Under the pieces are notes generated by a model, which worked only from the letters and a program-made list of their open reading frames with translations, was not told where the DNA came from and ran no database searches. The translations under genes were made by a program, and so were the position numbers. Positions 1-8,649 of a stretch of DNA of 64,000 nt are shown one piece after another. Position 1 is the first letter of the stretch. The number at the start of each line of letters is the position of its first letter. Source of the DNA: Actinoplanes sp. M2I2 (GTDB taxonomy: Bacteria; Actinomycetota; Actinomycetes; Mycobacteriales; Micromonosporaceae); assembly GCF_023544445.1 (NCBI RefSeq), contig NZ_JALPVJ010000004.1, positions 248,001-312,000 on the forward strand, in the 5' to 3' direction.

Positions 1-85
1 TGGCGACAGCAAGGCGACCGCTTGAGCGGGCGTCGCGGCCGGTCGATACACGCGGCGCCCACTCTTCTGTTGTTTGAGCAGGGTC

Positions 86-874
86 TTACAGGCCGACTTT
101 CTTCACACCGTAGGCGGCCTGCGCGGAGCTGAATCCTTCGAACTTGAGCTGGCGGACCAGCCCGGAACGAGAGAAAGAGCTGGTCTCCAGGTACTCCTCG
201 GCCTTCTTGGCGGCCTGCTCATTCCAGTTGGCTTTTTGGGCGTCCACGCCGATGGTGGCGTCCTTGGTGGAGAAGCCTTCGAACTTCAGCTGCTTGATCA
301 GCCCGGAGCGGGAGAACGACGTAAAGGACAGGTAGTCGGCAGCCTTGTCGACGGCGTTCTGCTGCGAGACGGTCAGCTTCTTGGCGGGCTCGGCCTCGTC
401 CACGGGCTCGGCCTCGTCCACGGGTTCGGCTGGTGCTGCCGTGGTGGGCTTGGCGACCTGCTTGGTCGCGGGCGCGGGGGACGCCTTCTTCGTCGCGGTG
501 GCGACCACCTTGGCGGGTGCCGCCGCCTCGGGCTTGTCGTCACTGCCACCGGCCAGGGCCGCCCCTATGCAGACCAGCAGGAGCAGGGCTCCGGCACCGC
601 CGCCGATAAGGCCGATCTTCGCGCCTCGGCCCATCTTCTTCTTGGTGGGCTCGGGGGCGAACGGCGGCGGCCCGTACTGCTGCGGGGGCAGCTGCTGGCC
701 GTACTGCGGAGGCTGCTGGCCGTACTGCTGGGGCTGCTGGCCGTACTGCTGGGGCTGCTGGCCGTACTGCTGGGGCGGCCCGTACTGCTGCGGCGGAGGC
801 TGTTGGCCGTACTGCGGCGGCTGTTGGCCGGACTGCGGCCGAGGATCATCCGGCGGCTGGTAGGGCGAACTCAT
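86..874 (-). CDS. Ltp-repeat membrane-anchored surface protein
   Basis: 262 residues. The first 70 or so are a low-complexity Pro/Gln/Tyr tail of repeated QQYGQQP units, typical of cytosolic tails of actinobacterial membrane proteins. A single membrane segment follows at about 85-110 (IGLIGGGAGALLLLVCIGAAL), then an Ala/Pro/Lys linker, then two copies of the Ltp repeat (about 172-215 and 220-260) with the shared core SFSRSGLxxQLKFEGFS. Ltp-type repeats are known from host cell-surface lipoproteins, including the superinfection-exclusion lipoprotein of Streptococcus thermophilus phage TP-J34. Here there is a membrane helix rather than a lipobox. The ATG at 874 is preceded by AAGGAG at good spacing. 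Cell-surface placement is inferred; a role in phage exclusion is only possible. Confidence 0.8.
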   Translation of the reverse strand: MSSPYQPPDDPRPQSGQQPPQYGQQPPPQQYGPPQQYGQQPQQYGQQPQQYGQQPPQYGQQLPPQQYGPPPFAPEPTKKKMGRGAKIGLIGGGAGALLLLVCIGAALAGGSDDKPEAAAPAKVVATATKKASPAPATKQVAKPTTAAPAEPVDEAEPVDEAEPAKKLTVSQQNAVDKAADYLSFTSFSRSGLIKQLKFEGFSTKDATIGVDAQKANWNEQAAKKAEEYLETSSFSRSGLVRQLKFEGFSSAQAAYGVKKVGL

Positions 875-1349
875 TCTTGCTTCTCCTTGAGGCGGTGCAC
901 ATCGACCGAGACGATCTTTACGCGAGCTTGGAATTTGGGTTCAGCGCCGCACGCCGCGCTTGGATCCGTAAGCCTGCCTTTTTCAATAGCCGCTCGGTAC
1001 ACCCGAACGGACGCTTGCGGCTTTCTCGTCCTTCGGTTCCTTGCTGCGGAGCGATGCGGTGGGTCGACACAGGTCAACGAATTGGACATTGTTCGGGCTT
1101 CTTGCCGCCGTGGGCGCACTGGCGGCTACCCGTCCGTATTGGGGAAGGACACACCGCAAGGCCGGAATTCGGGCAGTTTTCGGTCAACTGCCCCGTAGGA
1201 CCAAGGTCTGCCAGAAAATCCGTACCCTCGTCGCATAACCCCGAAGGAATTGCGCAGGGCCATTAGGGTCGCATCTACGACTATTGCCGGTTTCCGCCGT
1301 ACCTTGGCTGACTTCCATCGCCTTCTGCCAGCGTGACAGCGTCGGCCTG
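875..1349. other. Intergenic, no convincing gene
   Basis: Open frames exist on both strands but lack ribosome sites and look like no family. The part next to 874 must hold the promoter of the Ltp-repeat gene. Nothing else is recognised. Confidence 0.4.
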
Positions 1350-1520
1350 AACGGCGGCGCTTGAACGGTGTGCGCGGACTTGGGGTCGTCGGCGGCCCCG
1401 CTGAGCAAGGCGAGCGCTTCCTGGCGTAACGCAGGGCGGTAGCGATGCCGAACTCGATGCCGGCGGCCAAGCGCGTGTAGGCGCCGGCGTTGCGCAGGTA
1501 AGCCAAGGCGGGCAGTGCCT
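1350..1520 (-). pseudogene. Remnant of an IS5-type DDE transposase
   Basis: Read on the minus strand, the frame at about 1506-1410 encodes AYLRNAGAYTRLAAGIEFG followed by IATALRYAR, which resembles the N-terminal helix-turn-helix of IS5-family actinobacterial transposases (pattern AYLRxxxTxxxLAAxFGIxxxTxxRYV). The expected continuation (QEALALLSGAADDPKSA) lies in another frame, so the copy is frameshifted. No catalytic DDE region or terminal inverted repeats were found, so this is only a fragment. Confidence 0.5.
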
Positions 1521-1606
1521 GCGGGCCCGGGTTCAGCCGCCGCCATCGAGATCCGCGGTGCCGGCGGGTCGCGAACGAGGCCCATCATCTTTTCTTTCCC
1601 GGTCGT

Positions 1607-1634
1607 GCAACCTTTTGGTGGGACGGCACCGTTC
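1607..1634 (+). promoter_or_regulatory. Candidate promoter of the sigma factor gene
   Basis: GCAACC at 1607-1612 is followed after 16 bases by CCGTTC at 1629-1634, just upstream of the TTG-started sigma gene. AAC-containing -35 elements are common for ECF-like factors that activate their own gene. The match is weak and rests on position. Confidence 0.25.
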
Positions 1635-1660
1635 CACCTCCGTCATGAGGAGGCAGCCGA

Positions 1661-2194
1661 TTGAGAGCCGACGACGAGCAGGCGTTCCGGGAGTTCGTCA
1701 CGTCCCAGATGGCGTCGCTGCGCAAGCTGGCGTACCTGACCTGCGGGGACTGGCACGCGGCGGAGGACGCCGTGGCCAACACGCTGGTCAAGCTCTATCC
1801 GCGCTGGCGCAAGCTGGACCGGCCCGACCTGTACGCCAAGACCATGGTCTACCGGGCCGCGATCGACGAGAGACGCCGTCCGTGGCGGCGGGAACGCTCG
1901 GCGGGCGACGCCCTGCCGGAGGTCGCGCAGAGCGACGCGAGCAACCTGACCGCCGAGCGGATGCGCCTGCGGTCCGCGCTCGCGACGGTGCCTGCCCGCC
2001 AGCGGGCCGCCGTGGTCCTGCGGCACTACCTGGGACTCAGCCTGGAGGACACGGCCGGGGTCCTGGGCTGCACCGTCGGCACGGCCAAGAGCCAGACCTC
2101 GCGGGGGCTGGCCAAGCTACGCGAGGTGCTGTCGGCCGACGGCATTCACCTTACCGGGGAGACGATCGAGGAGTGGACCAATGCAGTTGCGTGA
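1661..2194 (+). CDS. SigE-family RNA polymerase sigma factor
   Basis: 177 residues, the normal size of this actinobacterial ECF-like family. Region 2 occupies about 1-70 (DDEQAFREFVTSQMASLRKLAYLTCGD, then WHAAEDAVANTLVKLYPRWRKL) and region 4 about 105-160 (LPxRQRAAVVLRHYLGLSLEDTA and a helix-turn-helix with GTAKSQTSRGLAKLRE). It should direct RNA polymerase to its own small regulon. The TTG at 1661 is chosen because GAGGAGG precedes it and the protein starts as family members do. The next gene overlaps its end by 14 bases, which suggests translational coupling with a regulator or effector partner. Confidence 0.88.
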   Translation: MRADDEQAFREFVTSQMASLRKLAYLTCGDWHAAEDAVANTLVKLYPRWRKLDRPDLYAKTMVYRAAIDERRRPWRRERSAGDALPEVAQSDASNLTAERMRLRSALATVPARQRAAVVLRHYLGLSLEDTAGVLGCTVGTAKSQTSRGLAKLREVLSADGIHLTGETIEEWTNAVA

Positions 2195-3374
2195 GCTCGT
2201 GGACACCGTGACCGCCGGCGAGCCGCCGCTCACCCACAGCGCGGACGACATCATCACGGCCGGCCGGCGGGCCGAGCGGCGGCGACGGGCCGGGCTGGCC
2301 TCGGCCGGTGCCGCCGGGCTGGTCGTGGTCGCGGTGGCCGGTGCGTTCGCCCTGCCGGCGCTGACCGGCCCGGACGCGACCCGGCCGAACACGGGTCCGG
2401 CGGCCTCCGTGGCGGCCGCCCCGAAGCCGGTCGCCTTCGACTTCACTTACCGGGGGTACGACGTGGGCAAGTTCCACGTCAAAGACCCGATCGTGGTGTC
2501 TGCCGCGTACCAGATGTCGTCGATCTACATGGACGGCCGGTTCACCAACGACGAGTCGGTGGGCGACATCAGCGGGGACGAGCTGGCCGCCAACCGGTCC
2601 CGGCCGAGGCTGAACGCCTTCCTCACCGTTTACCGGCCGGGTGCGTTCGACCCCAAGGGGATCGAGAAGGGCACCGAGCTGACCGTGGCCGGGCGCCGCG
2701 CGGTCCAGGCGACGCTGCCCGGCGAGCTCGACCCGGCGAAGGCTCCGGCACCCGGCAACAAGCTGCTGGCCTGGGAGTACGCCGACAACGCGTGGGCGAC
2801 CGTCACGTCGCAGTCGAACATCGCCGCTGAGCCGTCCTTCGCCGACCTGGGCACGCTGATCCCGGGTCTGAAGCCGGACCAGCCGCGGCCGGCCACGCTG
2901 CCGTTCACGGTGGGCCACGTGCCCGACGGTTACCAGGCGATCCAGGTCGCCTCGCACGCCGCGATCGGCTTGGGCGGCATCTACCTGGCCCGGGACGGCA
3001 TCTACGGTGCCGTCGAGTACGGCCGCAAGGCGCCGCGGACCACCGGCCTGACCAAGCCGTGGGAGCAGGGCGCAGCGGCACGGCGCAGCGGCACCTTCAC
3101 GATCACGGTCCTGCCCAGCGAGAAGACCAACTCGCCGGCCGAGGCCGGGAAGACCCAGTGCTTCAAGTGGCACGCGTGCACCATCTGGAGCGCCGACGGC
3201 AAGCTGGCGATCGAGGTCAGCGCCGGCGGTGCCGGCACGCCGTCGAGGAACCGGACCCCTGCCCCCACCGACCTGCCGGACGCCGAGCTGACGAAGATCG
3301 CCGAGTCGGTCAAGCTGGCCGACCTCGAGAAGGACAGCACCTGGACCCCGGCCAGCCAGGCCGTACGTCCGTAA
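2181..3374 (+). CDS. Membrane-anchored partner protein of the sigma factor
   Basis: 397 residues. A short cytoplasmic N-terminus (about 1-35, MQLRELVDTVTAGEPPLTHSADDI) leads to one membrane helix at about 37-60 (AGLASAGAAGLVVVAVAGAFALPAL) and a large extracytoplasmic part without recognised motifs. This layout, translationally coupled to a SigE-family sigma gene, is the usual arrangement of an anti-sigma-like or sensor protein, although no zinc-binding HxxxCxxC anti-sigma motif is visible. The partner role is inferred from the 14 base overlap. Confidence 0.75.
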   Translation: MQLRELVDTVTAGEPPLTHSADDIITAGRRAERRRRAGLASAGAAGLVVVAVAGAFALPALTGPDATRPNTGPAASVAAAPKPVAFDFTYRGYDVGKFHVKDPIVVSAAYQMSSIYMDGRFTNDESVGDISGDELAANRSRPRLNAFLTVYRPGAFDPKGIEKGTELTVAGRRAVQATLPGELDPAKAPAPGNKLLAWEYADNAWATVTSQSNIAAEPSFADLGTLIPGLKPDQPRPATLPFTVGHVPDGYQAIQVASHAAIGLGGIYLARDGIYGAVEYGRKAPRTTGLTKPWEQGAAARRSGTFTITVLPSEKTNSPAEAGKTQCFKWHACTIWSADGKLAIEVSAGGAGTPSRNRTPAPTDLPDAELTKIAESVKLADLEKDSTWTPASQAVRP

Positions 3375-3435
3375 CCGAACCGCCAGGGACGGACGCCTAC
3401 GTGCGTATCCGCTTCCCGACGCGGTGACAACGGCC

Positions 3436-3492
3436 GACAGACGACCTCCGTGAACGGCGACGATGCGCCGCTACTTACGGGGGTCGTCTGTC
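3436..3492. terminator. Bidirectional hairpin between convergent genes
   Basis: The arm at 3436-3453 (GACAGACGACC-) pairs with 3475-3492 (-GGTCGTCTGTC) over about 18 bp with one wobble and one mismatch, with a 21-base loop. It lies between the ends of the plus-strand gene ending at 3374 and the minus-strand gene ending at 3509. Confidence 0.7.
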
Positions 3493-3508
3493 AGCAAACG
3501 TTGATGCA

Positions 3509-4138
3509 TCAGCGCTTGGTGACGGTGATGGTGGTGAGGGCGCCGGTGGTGATGGTGGCCCAGGCCGGGGAAACGGCGGTCTCGCCTTCGGCCTGGACCA
3601 TGACGACATAGCGGCCGCTGCGTAGGCCGGTCAGGTTCAGGATGCCGGTGGTGGTACAACCGGCGCGGACGAAATAGTCACCGGACGCGTCGGCGCAGAA
3701 CGCGGTGATCGGGCCGTCCGCGTTCTTGAAGGTCACGTCGAGGTCGCCGGTCGGGAAGAGCGAGTCGTTGACGACCGTGGTGCCGCCGTCGGTCACCGTG
3801 TACCACGTGGCGGCGGTCTCTCGAGTCTTGTGCGGGGCCCACAACTGGTCGCCGGACTCGGCGAAGTAGAAGCCGATCCGGTAGCGACCGGCCGGCATCG
3901 GCTCGAGCCGGTAGTGGCCGGACTCGTCGGTGACGGCCTCCGGGAGCAGATAACTGGGCGTACCCGAATAGGCCTTGATTTGCAGGCGCGCGCCGGCGAC
4001 CGGGGCGCTGCCGTCGGCGGTGGTCAAAGTCCCCTCGATCACGCCGCCGGCAGCAGCGGCCGCGTGCGCGGGGGCCGGGAGGACGGCCAGGGTGGCCAGG
4101 AGAGCAACGACGAAGGCTATGAATCGGGAACGATGCAT
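3509..4138 (-). CDS. Secreted carboxypeptidase-regulatory-like (Cna-B/SpaA-type) repeat protein
   Basis: 209 residues from the ATG at 4138. An alternative TTG nine bases upstream is less likely. A signal peptide (MHRSRFIAFVVALLATLAVL, cleavage near AHA) is followed by two Ig-like beta domains. The first has the signature GxVxGTxxxxDGSxPVAGARLQ followed by TDESGHYRLEPMPAGRYRIGF, typical of CarboxypepD_reg/Cna-B folds. The second includes ILNLTGLRSGRYVVMVQAEGE and two cysteines (AFCADASGDYFVRAGC) that may form a disulphide. It is probably an extracellular structural protein; no enzyme site is seen. Confidence 0.7.
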   Translation of the reverse strand: MHRSRFIAFVVALLATLAVLPAPAHAAAAAGGVIEGTLTTADGSAPVAGARLQIKAYSGTPSYLLPEAVTDESGHYRLEPMPAGRYRIGFYFAESGDQLWAPHKTRETAATWYTVTDGGTTVVNDSLFPTGDLDVTFKNADGPITAFCADASGDYFVRAGCTTTGILNLTGLRSGRYVVMVQAEGETAVSPAWATITTGALTTITVTKR

Positions 4139-4188
4139 ATAGATCAACCTAGTTCACGGAGTCCCGCGAAGACGTCCCGTTCCGGCCG

Positions 4189-5091
4189 CTATCCGGAAAC
4201 TGCGCGCCGCCCGTTCTTCGTGGCCGCTCGGCGGGTCCGGGAGGCTCTCAGATAGCTCATCACCAGCGACTCGAGGTCGGGATGCTCCGTCTGCCAACCC
4301 TCGGGTGCCGTACCGCCGCGTAGCAGCACGGTGGTCTGGCGCACCGTGTGCGAGGTGTCGACCACCGTGCCGTCAGCGGGCGGGGCGGCGCCCGCTGGTC
4401 CGACGAGCACCTGGTGATCGGTGAGGATGTCCTCGATCTCTCCAGCGACCTGCACACGGCCCTCGTCGAGGAGCAGCAGGTTGTCGCAGACGTCCCCGAG
4501 ATCAGTGAGCAGGTGCGACGAGAGCAGCACCGTGGTGCCGCGTTCCGCCACCTCGGTCATGACGATTCGCAAGGTCTCGTCGCGCGCCAGCGGGTCCAGA
4601 TCGGACAGGGGCTCGTCCAGCAGCAGCACCTCGGGCAACCGGCCGAGCGCCAGCGCGATGGAGACCTGGGTACGCGCGCCGGTGGACAGCGTGCCGACCT
4701 TCGCGTCCCGGTCCACGCCTCCCAGCAGGCCGAGAACCTCGTCCGCGCGCTCGGCCGACCAGCGCTCGTTGATCGCACCGCCCGCCCGCATCATCTCGCG
4801 AACGGTGAAGTGGTCATAGAGCGGACGACGCTGGGTCAGCAGGGAGACGTCGGGGTGCATCCGGCCGCGCACGGGTGTGCCGTTCACCGTGATCTCACCG
4901 CGGGTGGGCTTGGCAAGTCCGGCGATCAACGACAGCAGCGTGCTCTTACCCGCGCCGTTCGGGCCGACCAGCGCCGTGACGCTGCCCCGCGGCAAGGTGA
5001 AGGTGCAGTCGCTCAAAGCGGTCGTGCGCCCGAACCGCTTGGCCACACCTTGCACCCGCACCAGGTCGGCGTTCAGGCGCGTCGCGTCCAT
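4189..5091 (-). CDS. ABC transporter ATP-binding protein
   Basis: 300 residues. Walker A is GPNGAGKST at 43-51, the Q-loop region LLTQRRPLY about 84-92, the signature is the variant LSTGA (135-139) in place of LSGGQ, and Walker B is LLLDEP at 156-161 followed by SDLD and the H-loop SSH. The ATG at 5091 has GGAGGA upstream. It is a close relative of the ATPase at 6593-7468, but no permease lies beside it, so it may power the same membrane subunit or pair with the other ATPase. It is downstream of the GntR gene and probably in the same transcript. Confidence 0.85.
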   Translation of the reverse strand: MDATRLNADLVRVQGVAKRFGRTTALSDCTFTLPRGSVTALVGPNGAGKSTLLSLIAGLAKPTRGEITVNGTPVRGRMHPDVSLLTQRRPLYDHFTVREMMRAGGAINERWSAERADEVLGLLGGVDRDAKVGTLSTGARTQVSIALALGRLPEVLLLDEPLSDLDPLARDETLRIVMTEVAERGTTVLLSSHLLTDLGDVCDNLLLLDEGRVQVAGEIEDILTDHQVLVGPAGAAPPADGTVVDTSHTVRQTTVLLRGGTAPEGWQTEHPDLESLVMSYLRASRTRRAATKNGRRAVSG

Positions 5092-5181
5092 GACGGGGTC
5101 CTCCTCCGACTTTGAGATGCCCACACGTCCGTGGGGCAGGAGCCACACCAGGGCTTGTCCGGCCAGCCGGCCAGAGACGCT

Positions 5182-5565
5182 CTAGGTCCGGTAGTAGGTC
5201 GTCCGCACGTCCGTGTAGATCGCGTCGACAACGTCGACCATGACCCCTTCGGCCGCCGCGCGGCCCATCCACCGCTCCAGGTCGTCTCGGAGCGGGGCAC
5301 CGGACTTGGCTTCGTCGGTGGCCAGCGACGCCGTGACGAAGGTGCCCGTCCCCCGGCGGCCCTCCACGAGCCCTTCATGTTCGAGTTCGCGGTACGCCTT
5401 CTGCACGGTGTTGGGGTTCACCGTGGTGGCCTCAACCACTTCCCGTGCCGTCGGCAGCTGATCGCCCGGCCCCAGGAGGCCCATCCGCATCGCCTGCTTG
5501 ACCTGTGCCACGATCTGGAGATAGGGGGGCATCCCGGAGTGCCGATCGATGCGAAACTCGATCAT
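5182..5565 (-). CDS. GntR-family (YtrA-type) transcriptional repressor
   Basis: 127 residues. The start MIEFRIDRHSGMPPYLQIVAQVK matches the YtrA subgroup, with a winged helix-turn-helix at about 10-75 (LPTAREVVEATTVNPNTVQKAYRELEHEGLVEGRRGTGTFV) and only a short C-terminal tail rather than a ligand domain. ATG 5565 is preferred over ATG 5577 because family members start there. YtrA-type regulators usually repress an operon of ABC transporter genes containing themselves, which fits the order here (ATPase, permease, regulator, ATPase). The palindrome at 7486-7500 is a plausible operator. Confidence 0.85.
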   Translation of the reverse strand: MIEFRIDRHSGMPPYLQIVAQVKQAMRMGLLGPGDQLPTAREVVEATTVNPNTVQKAYRELEHEGLVEGRRGTGTFVTASLATDEAKSGAPLRDDLERWMGRAAAEGVMVDVVDAIYTDVRTTYYRT

Positions 5566-5612
5566 AGCGTTCAGCATAGGGCTTTTCGACCCGCCTCCAA
5601 CGCGTCAGCTTC

Positions 5613-6596
5613 CTAGGTCTGCCTGCGCACGGCCCACACCGTGCCGGCGACGAACAGCACCGACAACGCGAGGAAGATCGACGCCTCCGCCAGGTGCAGC
5701 GACCCGAGGGCGTCGGCGGGGATGACGTCGCGGAACGACTTCACCACACCGTTCTCGCGGAAGCACTTCTCGATGGCCTGCGGGTCTGCCTGCGTGGGGT
5801 CATTGCCGATGCACTTGCCCGATATCTCCAACCTGTTGGTGATCACCTCACCCTTCGCGTTGAGGTAGCCGCCGTTCAGCTCCCATGCGCCGTCGGGTGC
5901 CGACTTCGCGAACGGGTCGTCGGAGACGACGCGCTTCGTCGCCCCCAGGGACTCCCGGAAGCTGAACACCAGGGACCGCACCACGACGAACACGCCCAGC
6001 GTCAGTGTCATCCCCAGGAGCGTCCGCCGGAACAACGCGCCGGCGAACGTGCCGAGGGTGAAGGCGAACAGCGTGTAAGCGGCCGGCGAGACCCCGTCGT
6101 TGTCGAAGACCGCCTGCACGAACCGGCCGTTCTGCAGCGGCCCGATCGACCCCGCCGCCTCGATCCAGGACCCCACCGCGAGCTGCATGACAAGCACCGC
6201 GGCAAACGCCGGCACAGCGGTGACGAGGAACTTGGTGGCCATCCATCGGGTGCGGCTCACCGACTGAGTGAACGCCAGCGCATGCGTGCCCTGCTCGAAC
6301 TCCCGCGCATACAACGGTGCGCCGATGAACACACCGACCAATGCCGGTAGCGCGAGCATCAGCAGCTGCCCATTGCGCATCCGGGCGGTCCAGGTGACCT
6401 GGACCGCCCCGTTGGGGTCGGCACCGCAGACACCACCCGACTGCGCAACGTCGCGGAGGCAACCGCCGAGGCCGGCCCCGGTGAAGTCGGCGGTCATCAT
6501 GGCCCGCAGCGCCAGAACACCCGCGACGCCGAGGACGAGCCCGACGGCGAGCGTGATGAACAGGGTGCGCTGCTGGCGCCAGACGATCCAGATCAT
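5613..6596 (-). CDS. ABC-2-type transporter permease
   Basis: 327 residues with about six membrane segments (first TLFITLAVGLVLGVAGVLAL, last IFLALSVLFVAGTVWAV). The stretch YAREFEQGTHALAFTQSVSRTRW after the second helix is the usual ABC-2 coupling region (E-x-GT, SR-RW). A sizeable external loop sits between the last two helices (KCIGNDPTQADPQAIEKCF, two Cys). It starts four bases inside the upstream ATPase gene and therefore forms one translational unit with it. The substrate is unknown; relatives in YtrA-controlled operons respond to cell-wall-active agents. Confidence 0.82.
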   Translation of the reverse strand: MIWIVWRQQRTLFITLAVGLVLGVAGVLALRAMMTADFTGAGLGGCLRDVAQSGGVCGADPNGAVQVTWTARMRNGQLLMLALPALVGVFIGAPLYAREFEQGTHALAFTQSVSRTRWMATKFLVTAVPAFAAVLVMQLAVGSWIEAAGSIGPLQNGRFVQAVFDNDGVSPAAYTLFAFTLGTFAGALFRRTLLGMTLTLGVFVVVRSLVFSFRESLGATKRVVSDDPFAKSAPDGAWELNGGYLNAKGEVITNRLEISGKCIGNDPTQADPQAIEKCFRENGVVKSFRDVIPADALGSLHLAEASIFLALSVLFVAGTVWAVRRQT

Positions 6597-7468
6597 GCTG
6601 CGACCTCCGTAGAACCACCACTGCGCATGTACGCGAGGGTGAGCTGACCCAGTCGAGGCTGGTGCACCTGCCAGCCGTGCTGCGGCGGAACCGGATGAGC
6701 GACCGCGTGCACGATCCGTGCACCGTTCACGGTCTGGGCATCGATGATCGACTCAGGCCTCGCCGGGCACGGCGTCTCCAGCGGGCCCGTGAGGACGATG
6801 TGCCCCTTGAGCAACTCCGGAACGTACCCGGCGAGCTGCACCCGCCCCGCGGACAACAGCACGAGGTGGTCGCACACGCCTTCCAGTTCGGCGAGCACGT
6901 GCGAGGAGAGCAGCACCGTGATGCCCTGATTGCGACACTCCGTCACGAGCGTCTGCAGCACGACTTCCCGAGCGAGCGGGTCCAGGTCCGCGAGGGGCTC
7001 GTCGAGCATCAGCAGCCGGGGTCGCTTGCCCAGCGCCACCGCGAGGGCGACCCTGGTGCGCTGCCCGCCGGAGAGCGTGCCGACCTTGGCGCTCAGCGGC
7101 ACTCTCGCCTGAGCGACGAGCTCCTCGGCGTACGCCTGGTCCCAGCCCGCATTCGTGTTCTTCCCGAACCTGAGCGTCTCGGTCACCGTGAACTGCGGGT
7201 ACAGCGGCTTCTGCTGCGTCAGGTACGACACCGACGAAGGCATGCCACGCCCGTTGGGCGTATCGCCGAACACCTCGATCCGGCCCGTGGTCGGGCGGAC
7301 CAACCCGGCGATCATGCCCATCAGCGTGGTCTTGCCGGCGCCGTTCGGCCCGACGAGCGCGACGACCCGGCCCGCCGGAATCTCCAGCGAGCACTCTCGC
7401 AGGGCCCAGCCCCGCGAGTACTTCTTTCCTAAGGCCTCAGCCAGCATCGGCCGCTGTTCGTATGTCAC
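6593..7468 (-). CDS. ABC transporter ATP-binding protein
   Basis: 291 residues. Walker A is GPNGAGKTT (40-48), signature LSGGQ (132-136), Walker B LLMLDEP (152-158) then LADLD, H-loop SSH. This is the first gene of a minus-strand operon with permease, GntR regulator and second ATPase. The GTG at 7468 has no clear ribosome site. TAGTGT lies 7 bases before it on the same strand (7475-7480), so a leaderless message starting at the GTG is possible. Confidence 0.86.
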   Translation of the reverse strand: MTYEQRPMLAEALGKKYSRGWALRECSLEIPAGRVVALVGPNGAGKTTLMGMIAGLVRPTTGRIEVFGDTPNGRGMPSSVSYLTQQKPLYPQFTVTETLRFGKNTNAGWDQAYAEELVAQARVPLSAKVGTLSGGQRTRVALAVALGKRPRLLMLDEPLADLDPLAREVVLQTLVTECRNQGITVLLSSHVLAELEGVCDHLVLLSAGRVQLAGYVPELLKGHIVLTGPLETPCPARPESIIDAQTVNGARIVHAVAHPVPPQHGWQVHQPRLGQLTLAYMRSGGSTEVAA

Positions 7469-7485
7469 GACGACACACTAACACC

Positions 7486-7500
7486 GGTTCACTAGTAACC
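7486..7500 (-). promoter_or_regulatory. Candidate GntR/YtrA operator
   Basis: GGTTCACTAGTAACC is a near-perfect palindrome around ACTAGT, 18 bases upstream of the first operon gene and overlapping its likely promoter. Position and symmetry suit binding by the YtrA-type regulator encoded in the operon. Binding itself is inferred. Confidence 0.5.
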
Positions 7501-7528
7501 TAGGGAACTACTGTCAGGCCCCCTGGTC

Positions 7529-8320
7529 CTACTTACTCCGCAGAGACCAGTCGGCGTCGCCATCCTTGACGGTCGCATCGCTGTACTGGCCGGCGTTCGC
7601 TTTGGGCCACACACCATTGGGGAAGCTGGTCGGATCAACGGCATCCCCATGCAACGTGATCATGGCCGTGACCTGCGCGCCCAGGAAAGCAGCGAGCGTG
7701 GACACGGCGGTGACGACGATGGCGGTGTTCACCCCTGCCTCTTCGAGGAAGAGGGCGATGCCGGGGGCGGTGAAGATGCCTGAGCTCATGCCGGCGATCG
7801 ACACTGCCAGAGCGGCGATCAGCTTGGCGAGGACGCCGGCCAGGACGATGTAGAACGCCAAGCCGGCGCCGGCACATGCCAGCAAGTTGAGCGAGGTGGC
7901 GCCGGCGATGGATCCGACCCGTGCGGCGGCGGCGGACTGAGCGCCGGCTGCCGCCAGGTAGGCGTCTCGTGCCGTGCCGGACCAGTCGGTGTCGTCGACC
8001 ACGAGGTTCTGCGCGGTGAGGTCGGTGGAGACGCCGTTGGCTTTGCCCTTGATGTCCATCCAGCGCCAGGAGTCGACGAACATGAAGATGGGGGCTACGG
8101 CGCCCTTCAGCAGGTCAAGAAACCAGTTGAGAATGGCTGTGCCGACCTCGACGGTCTTCTCGGCGATCCACTTGAAACCCTGGGCCACCGGCGGGGGAAC
8201 GTACCAATGGTTGGTAGCGCTGTTTGCGGCTGGGACGACCTGAGCAAGCTGGCCCTCGAACGTCTTCAGTCCAGCCTCGATCTCCGTGATCACAGCCTCG
8301 TACTGCGCCCGAGAAAACAC
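7529..8320 (-). CDS. ESX-associated WXG-like membrane protein
   Basis: 263 residues from a GTG. The first 100 residues are helical and resemble an ESX substrate-type region (QYEAVITEIEAGLKTFEGQLAQVVPAAN). A DTDWSGTARDAYLAAA stretch (about 120-135) carries the W-x-G turn typical of WXG100/LXG proteins. Long hydrophobic segments follow (about 150-245, including LNLLACAGAGLAFYIVLAGVLAKLIAAL and IVVTAVSTLAAFLGA). It is the last gene of a minus-strand cluster with a WXG100-like and a YbaB-like gene, and is probably linked to type VII secretion or a toxin scaffold. No toxin domain is visible. Confidence 0.55.
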   Translation of the reverse strand: MFSRAQYEAVITEIEAGLKTFEGQLAQVVPAANSATNHWYVPPPVAQGFKWIAEKTVEVGTAILNWFLDLLKGAVAPIFMFVDSWRWMDIKGKANGVSTDLTAQNLVVDDTDWSGTARDAYLAAAGAQSAAAARVGSIAGATSLNLLACAGAGLAFYIVLAGVLAKLIAALAVSIAGMSSGIFTAPGIALFLEEAGVNTAIVVTAVSTLAAFLGAQVTAMITLHGDAVDPTSFPNGVWPKANAGQYSDATVKDGDADWSLRSK

Positions 8321-8331
8321 GGTGCCCCCTG

Positions 8332-8649
8332 TCAGTAGACGTTCCTGATGCGGTGCTCCGAGGCCTTGTCCTCAGCGTCGTAGGTGTCCGCCACGCTCCG
8401 CAGGGTCTTGGCGATCTCGGCCATCGCGGCGGCGCCTTCCCGGCTGCGAGCCGACACGGCCTGGATGACGTCGTTGTACGGACCCACCATGAGCTGAAAA
8501 AGCCCCGCTTCCAGCCGGCCGAATTCCATCTCAGCGACCTTGCTGCTGAGGTTGCCAAGTCCTCCGCTCTGCGATTCCCACTCGCCGGCCTCGTTGCGGA
8601 GCGCGGTGGTCGCGACCGTGACCTGTTCACCACTGGGGGGTTGCGTCAT
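8332..8649 (-). CDS. WXG100-like small ESX protein
   Basis: 105 residues, nearly all helical, with a WESQSGGLGNLSSKV turn in place of the classic WXG and a C-terminal helix ending SVADTYDAEDKASEHRIRNVY. Such proteins form helical hairpins and are substrates or partners of type VII (ESX) secretion. Its ATG overlaps the stop of the upstream YbaB-like gene (ATGA), so the two are coupled. Confidence 0.6.
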   Translation of the reverse strand: MTQPPSGEQVTVATTALRNEAGEWESQSGGLGNLSSKVAEMEFGRLEAGLFQLMVGPYNDVIQAVSARSREGAAAMAEIAKTLRSVADTYDAEDKASEHRIRNVY

